Shown piece by piece: positions 6,354 to 9,031 of a stretch of 9,031 nt of DNA. How positions within the stretch are numbered: position 1 is the stretch's first letter; each line of letters starts with the position of its first letter. The stretch spans positions 1-9,031 of the forward strand of contig USTC01000028.1 of NCBI GenBank assembly GCA_900557505.1, in the 5' to 3' direction. The notes beneath the pieces are model-generated. The model saw nothing but the letters and a program-made list of their open reading frames with translations, searched no databases and was not told the origin of the DNA. The translations under genes were made by a program, and so were the position numbers. Source of the DNA: an uncultured Collinsella sp. (lineage in GTDB: Bacteria; Actinomycetota; Coriobacteriia; Coriobacteriales; Coriobacteriaceae).

Positions 6354-7820
6354 TTATTCCACGCGCTCCAACAGTCGATACTTGCGGTTGCGGCTCGTCG
6401 CCGGCGCCGTGGGCTCAAGCTCGCCTTGAGCAATGAGCGCGTTGACGCGCGACCTAACCTGGGAAATTGTGAGCCCCGTGCGCTCTGCCAGCTCACGCGT
6501 CCCCAGCTCGCCGTAATGTTTGAGTGCCGTCACAATTAAGCCCCCGCCATGATCGACCGGCTCGATCTTTGAACGGTAAAGTACGACCTTAAACCGGTCG
6601 AAACCCGGGCAAAACAATGGCTCGGCCAGACCTTGCGCGCGCATGGCATCGATCATCATCGGGATGCCCGAGCCATTGCCCTCAGCCGGCGAACCTGCGC
6701 CATCCGGCAGTGGAACAATCGACATGAGCTTCACAAGCGTCGCATTGCGACATCGGGAGCTGCCGTCAAACAGGTTCTCGCGAGTCTTTCCTCCGTATAG
6801 GCCGCCAGGATTCGTCACCTCGACACGATCGTCAAAGACGTCGACGGTAATCGATTGTCCACAGAACCGATCTCCGTATTCTCGGTGGATTACGGCGTTG
6901 GCGATTGCCTCGCGCAGGACTTCCTCGGGAATCTCCAGCGAGTCGACACGCGAGACGCCTTGGATCGTCGAGGTTCGCCGCAAATTCTTGGCGATTGCCG
7001 CGACGGCATCCGAGATCATTTCGCCCAACGTTCCCTCGCAGATCGTACGGTCCATGAACCTCAACGACCCCGCCGCGCCCTTCTGCGTTCCGGCATAGAC
7101 CGCCACATCGATAAAGAGCTTAGGATAGAACTGCTGAGGATAGACACCCGCAGCCAGGAGCCCGGCCTTAGTAACATTGCCCTGGGAGTCGAGGAAATTC
7201 AGGCGCTCCAGCTTCGTTTTCTTGTCCGGCGCGCCGCGCATTGCCCGGGGTGTCAGCGAGAAAGCACGCTCTATCGTGCGGTCGACCAGGGCCTCGTCAA
7301 GATTGCCTGCGACCGCGCCGGGCACCGCATCGCGATCACTGGGGCTCGCCCGTTCATACGATGACAAGGACAGGACCTCGGTCGACGAGAGCGGAACATC
7401 TTTATCATCGATGCGTTTGTAGCTGCCGCCTTGAGCGCCCCGCTCTATGACATAACAAGGCTTGCTCGACGGGTCGAGCTCCTCAATCGTGATGACCAGA
7501 ACCACGGTGCCCTGGAGCTCCACGCGCTCAATGGTGTATTTGGGCGGATTGGCCAGTTTTCCGCGACCGCCGGCATCACCCATGCCCGCTACGAATTGGT
7601 TGAGCACCTTCTCGGTCTCAAAGTTCTCAACCGGGACAAAGCCCGCGCGCTCGCTCACGCCGAGCACGATAATTCCGCCAGCGGTATTCGCGAATGCGCT
7701 AACCGTTTCCCATACGTCGCGGGAAAGCGTCGTGGCGCTCTCCTTGACCTCGACGTTAAGATCGTCCGAGCCCATGCGCTTTAAAGACTCGAGCAGACCG
7801 GTCAGCTCGTTTTCGTTCAT
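6354..7820 (-). CDS. AlbA-2 / HATPase / winged-helix protein (putative transcriptional regulator)
   Basis: The 488-residue protein has three modules. An AlbA-2 (Schlafen AlbA-like) nucleic-acid-binding domain spans about 15-150, with the signature VEVKESATTLSRDVWETVSA then FANTAGGIIVLGV (43-55). A GHKL-type ATPase domain of the HATPase_c_4 class spans about 290-415, with LREAIANAVIHREYG (E305, N308, H312, R313), DDRVEVTNPGGL (330-341) and the glycine-rich GNGSGIP (381-387). A C-terminal winged helix spans about 425-488 (TRELAERTGLTISQVRSRV). Proteins of this build are usually annotated as ATP-binding or transcriptional regulators; targets are mostly unknown, and some occur near defence genes. 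The ATG at 7818-7820 is preferred because AAAGGA is seven bases upstream; the ATG two codons earlier is only one base from it. The leader contains repeated operator-like boxes, suggesting autoregulation. Confidence 0.88.
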   Translation of the reverse strand: MNENELTGLLESLKRMGSDDLNVEVKESATTLSRDVWETVSAFANTAGGIIVLGVSERAGFVPVENFETEKVLNQFVAGMGDAGGRGKLANPPKYTIERVELQGTVVLVITIEELDPSSKPCYVIERGAQGGSYKRIDDKDVPLSSTEVLSLSSYERASPSDRDAVPGAVAGNLDEALVDRTIERAFSLTPRAMRGAPDKKTKLERLNFLDSQGNVTKAGLLAAGVYPQQFYPKLFIDVAVYAGTQKGAAGSLRFMDRTICEGTLGEMISDAVAAIAKNLRRTSTIQGVSRVDSLEIPEEVLREAIANAVIHREYGDRFCGQSITVDVFDDRVEVTNPGGLYGGKTRENLFDGSSRCRNATLVKLMSIVPLPDGAGSPAEGNGSGIPMMIDAMRAQGLAEPLFCPGFDRFKVVLYRSKIEPVDHGGGLIVTALKHYGELGTRELAERTGLTISQVRSRVNALIAQGELEPTAPATSRNRKYRLLERVE

Positions 7821-7827
7821 CTGCATG

Positions 7828-7833
7828 TCCTTT
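7828..7833 (-). promoter_or_regulatory. Ribosome binding site that decides the start of the AlbA-2/ATPase gene
   Basis: AAAGGA on the minus strand lies one base from the first ATG (7824-7826) but seven bases from the second (7818-7820). Normal spacing favours the second ATG, shortening the protein by two residues. Confidence 0.6.
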
Positions 7834-7878
7834 CGCTCGGCCCGGCGGAGAATGCCGCGAATAGATTTCCTTCGTCTC

Positions 7879-7953
7879 TCAGTTATCTCTCGTAATTATC
7901 TCTCATCTTACTGCTATCTCTCATATTAGAGATAAGTGAGAGATGAAAGATAA
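7879..7953. repeat. Operator-like box cluster, proximal copy
   Basis: TTATCTCTC boxes lie at 7883 and 7896, with CTATCTCTC at 7914. They are followed by inverted boxes TAGAGATAA (7927), GAGAGATGA (7938) and GAAAGATAA (7945). The centre TATCTCT (7915-7921) with AGAGATA (7928-7934) is a perfect inverted repeat. By hand alignment, 62 of 75 bases match the distal copy at an offset of exactly 165. It lies in the probable 5' leader of the AlbA-2/ATPase gene. Confidence 0.85.
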
Positions 7954-7972
7954 GATGTCTGCCATCTGTTTC

Positions 7973-8001
7973 ATTTAAACATGTTTTTGCTGGTAAAACA
8001 A
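7973..8001 (-). promoter_or_regulatory. Candidate promoter of the AlbA-2/ATPase gene
   Basis: On the minus strand TTGTTT (complement of 7996-8001) and TTAAAT (complement of 7973-7978) are separated by 17 bases. Each matches the consensus in four of six positions. It sits between the two box clusters, which fits an operator-controlled promoter. No transcript data support it. Confidence 0.4.
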
Positions 8002-8027
8002 TCAGTATTGAGACAATACCATGATTG
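7999..8027. repeat. Inverted repeat between the box clusters
   Basis: GTATTG (8005-8010) and CAATAC (8014-8019) are perfectly complementary around AGA. CAATC (7999-8003) and GATTG (8023-8027) extend the symmetry with a small offset. It abuts the candidate -35 box of the leftward promoter and could be a separate operator. Confidence 0.55.
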
Positions 8028-8043
8028 CCTGTCTCTTTGCTGA

Positions 8044-8118
8044 TCAGTTATCTCTCATATTTATCTCTCGTCTTTCTGTTATCTCTCGTATTAGTGAGGA
8101 ATGAGAGATGAGAGATGT
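8044..8118. repeat. Operator-like box cluster, distal copy
   Basis: TTATCTCTC boxes lie at 8048, 8061 and 8079, with the same 13- and 18-base steps as the proximal copy. They are followed by GAGAGATGA (8103) and GAGAGATGT (8110). The central inverted box is degraded here (GTGAGGAAT). It lies upstream of the candidate promoter and about 230 bases from the start of the AlbA-2/ATPase gene. Confidence 0.85.
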
Positions 8119-8167
8119 GTGAGTGATGCATGGGCGTGGATTTTTGGACGGTCGGAAAATCCCTCAA

Positions 8168-8206
8168 ACAAAAAAACGGGGCCGGCCTTACGCCGAACCC
8201 CGTTTT
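8168..8206 (-). terminator. Intrinsic terminator of the PTS operon (may act in both directions)
   Basis: AAAACGGGG (8173-8181) pairs perfectly with CCCCGTTTT (8198-8206), with an inner CGGC/GCCG stem around a five-base loop. On the minus strand the stem runs into a T tract, ending transcription of the PTS gene about 45 bases past its stop. The A/T flanks are symmetric, so it may also insulate from the right-hand direction. Confidence 0.9.
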
Positions 8207-8251
8207 CAAACGGACAGTTAGTTATCCAACGCGCGAGCATAGCAGTCAACT

Positions 8252-9031
8252 TTACGCCGCCGCGAACACTCCCAAACCTGTTCCGATGATGCAGATCGCG
8301 AAGATGCCAATAATAATCCAAATGGTCTTGACACCCTTTTTATAGAGAGCAACGCAAGCGAACGTTGCCAGCAAGGGCAGCAGACCGGGGAAGATCGAAT
8401 CGAACAGATCCTGCAGGACAATCTCCGAACCACCCACATCAAAGGTCAAAGCAGTGGACAGTGAGACCTGTGCCGCAATCATGGCGCCGATAACGGTCAT
8501 TCCGAGGACACCGGCAGCATGCGTCATGCGAGACATAAGGTTGTTCTCTTCGGACTGCTGCAGGAACTTGGTTCCCAGGTCGTATCCCAGATGGGCGGCG
8601 ACGATACGCGTTGCAAAGTTAATCACAGAGTAGATAAGCGCGTACACGATGGGGCCGAGCGGGTTGCCCGTCGAAGCGATGCCGATACCAATGCCGGCGG
8701 CGACCACGCGGAACGTACCCCAGTAGAACGAATCGCCGATGCCGGAAAGCGGTCCCATGAGGCCGACCTTCATGGCGTTAATCGAGGACGTGTCAAAGTT
8801 CTTATCGGCAGCCGCCTGCTCTTCCATCGAAACCGTTAGGCCGGCTACAAACGGAAGCACATGAGGCGTGATGTTAAAGAACTCGGTATGGCGATCGAGC
8901 GCCGCATAGTAATCGTCGTCGTTGGGATAGATCTTTCGCAGGGGCTTCTGAATGGTGTACATGAAGCCCATTGCCATCATCTTGTCGTACGACTGCGAGC
9001 ACTGGCTCGTAAACTGGCGAAGGAACATGCT
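8252..9031 (-). CDS. PTS system mannose/fructose/sorbose-family IID subunit (N-terminus outside window)
   Basis: The visible 259 residues are the C-terminal part of the IID membrane subunit of a mannose-family phosphotransferase system. Together with IIC it forms the sugar channel in the cytoplasmic membrane, while IIA and IIB carry the phosphoryl group. Signature segments include QSYDKMMAMGFMYTIQKPLRKIYP near the start of the fragment and the IID hallmark GLMGPLSGIGDSFYWGTFR. Several hydrophobic stretches follow, the last two (LLPLLATFACVALY and IWIIIGIFAICIIGTGLGVF) being the closing membrane helices. The frame is open to the right edge; about 15-20 residues are probably missing by comparison with the family. 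Partner subunits should lie to the right. A strong terminator follows, so this is the last gene of its operon. The transported sugar cannot be inferred. Confidence 0.95.
   Translation of the reverse strand, partial: SMFLRQFTSQCSQSYDKMMAMGFMYTIQKPLRKIYPNDDDYYAALDRHTEFFNITPHVLPFVAGLTVSMEEQAAADKNFDTSSINAMKVGLMGPLSGIGDSFYWGTFRVVAAGIGIGIASTGNPLGPIVYALIYSVINFATRIVAAHLGYDLGTKFLQQSEENNLMSRMTHAAGVLGMTVIGAMIAAQVSLSTALTFDVGGSEIVLQDLFDSIFPGLLPLLATFACVALYKKGVKTIWIIIGIFAICIIGTGLGVFAAA

Noticed and set aside
7879..8118. CRISPR array
   Set aside because: The repeated boxes are 9 bases, occur in both orientations and have short irregular spacing without unique spacers, and no cas genes are present.

Overview
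The window looks like a chromosomal segment from a Collinsella-like member of the Coriobacteriia (Actinomycetota). This is inferred from the GC-rich codon use, the strong Shine-Dalgarno sites and the mix of gut-anaerobe genes (a mannose-family PTS subunit, an EamA exporter, an AlbA-2/ATPase regulator). No 16S or other marker gene is present, so the genus is a guess.

Layout from left to right: (1) the first codons of a leftward gene cut by the window edge (weak call); (2) a leftward EamA/DMT-type membrane transporter (180-1202); (3) a rightward tRNA-Val(GAC) with a good promoter and a strong intrinsic terminator (1434-1611), followed by about 340 bases with no supported gene; (4) a rightward DUF5710 protein with two CxxC pairs (1957-2643); (5) a divergent type II restriction-modification pair: a Sau3AI/MutH-family endonuclease on the minus strand (2720-4225) and a 5-cytosine methyltransferase on the plus strand (4375-5637); (6) an unrecognised 163-residue protein (5762-6253); (7) a leftward AlbA-2/HATPase/winged-helix protein (6354-7820); (8) a 431-base non-coding region holding two related operator-like clusters 165 bases apart; (9) the C-terminal 259 residues of a leftward mannose-family PTS IID subunit, which runs off the right edge and ends at a strong terminator.

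The restriction-modification pair is the clearest functional unit. The endonuclease carries the MutH-type D-x6-E-x-K site and the methyltransferase carries all the main m5C motifs. Family resemblance to Sau3AI suggests the target is GATC. The 149 bases between the two start codons hold four GATC sites and a nested two-fold-symmetric palindrome with a GATC in each inner arm. No controller (C) protein gene is visible, so this element is the best candidate for timing R and M expression.

The other standout is the leader of the AlbA-2/ATPase gene. Two 75-base blocks, each with three TTATCTCTC boxes and inverted GAGAGAT boxes at identical spacings, flank a candidate promoter and a smaller inverted repeat. 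This looks like cooperative self-regulation by the gene just downstream, which ends in a predicted winged-helix domain. A third structural oddity is a pair of identical CTCGAAAATCGAG palindromes between the convergent ends of the DUF5710 gene and the endonuclease gene, at the left edge of the restriction-modification block.
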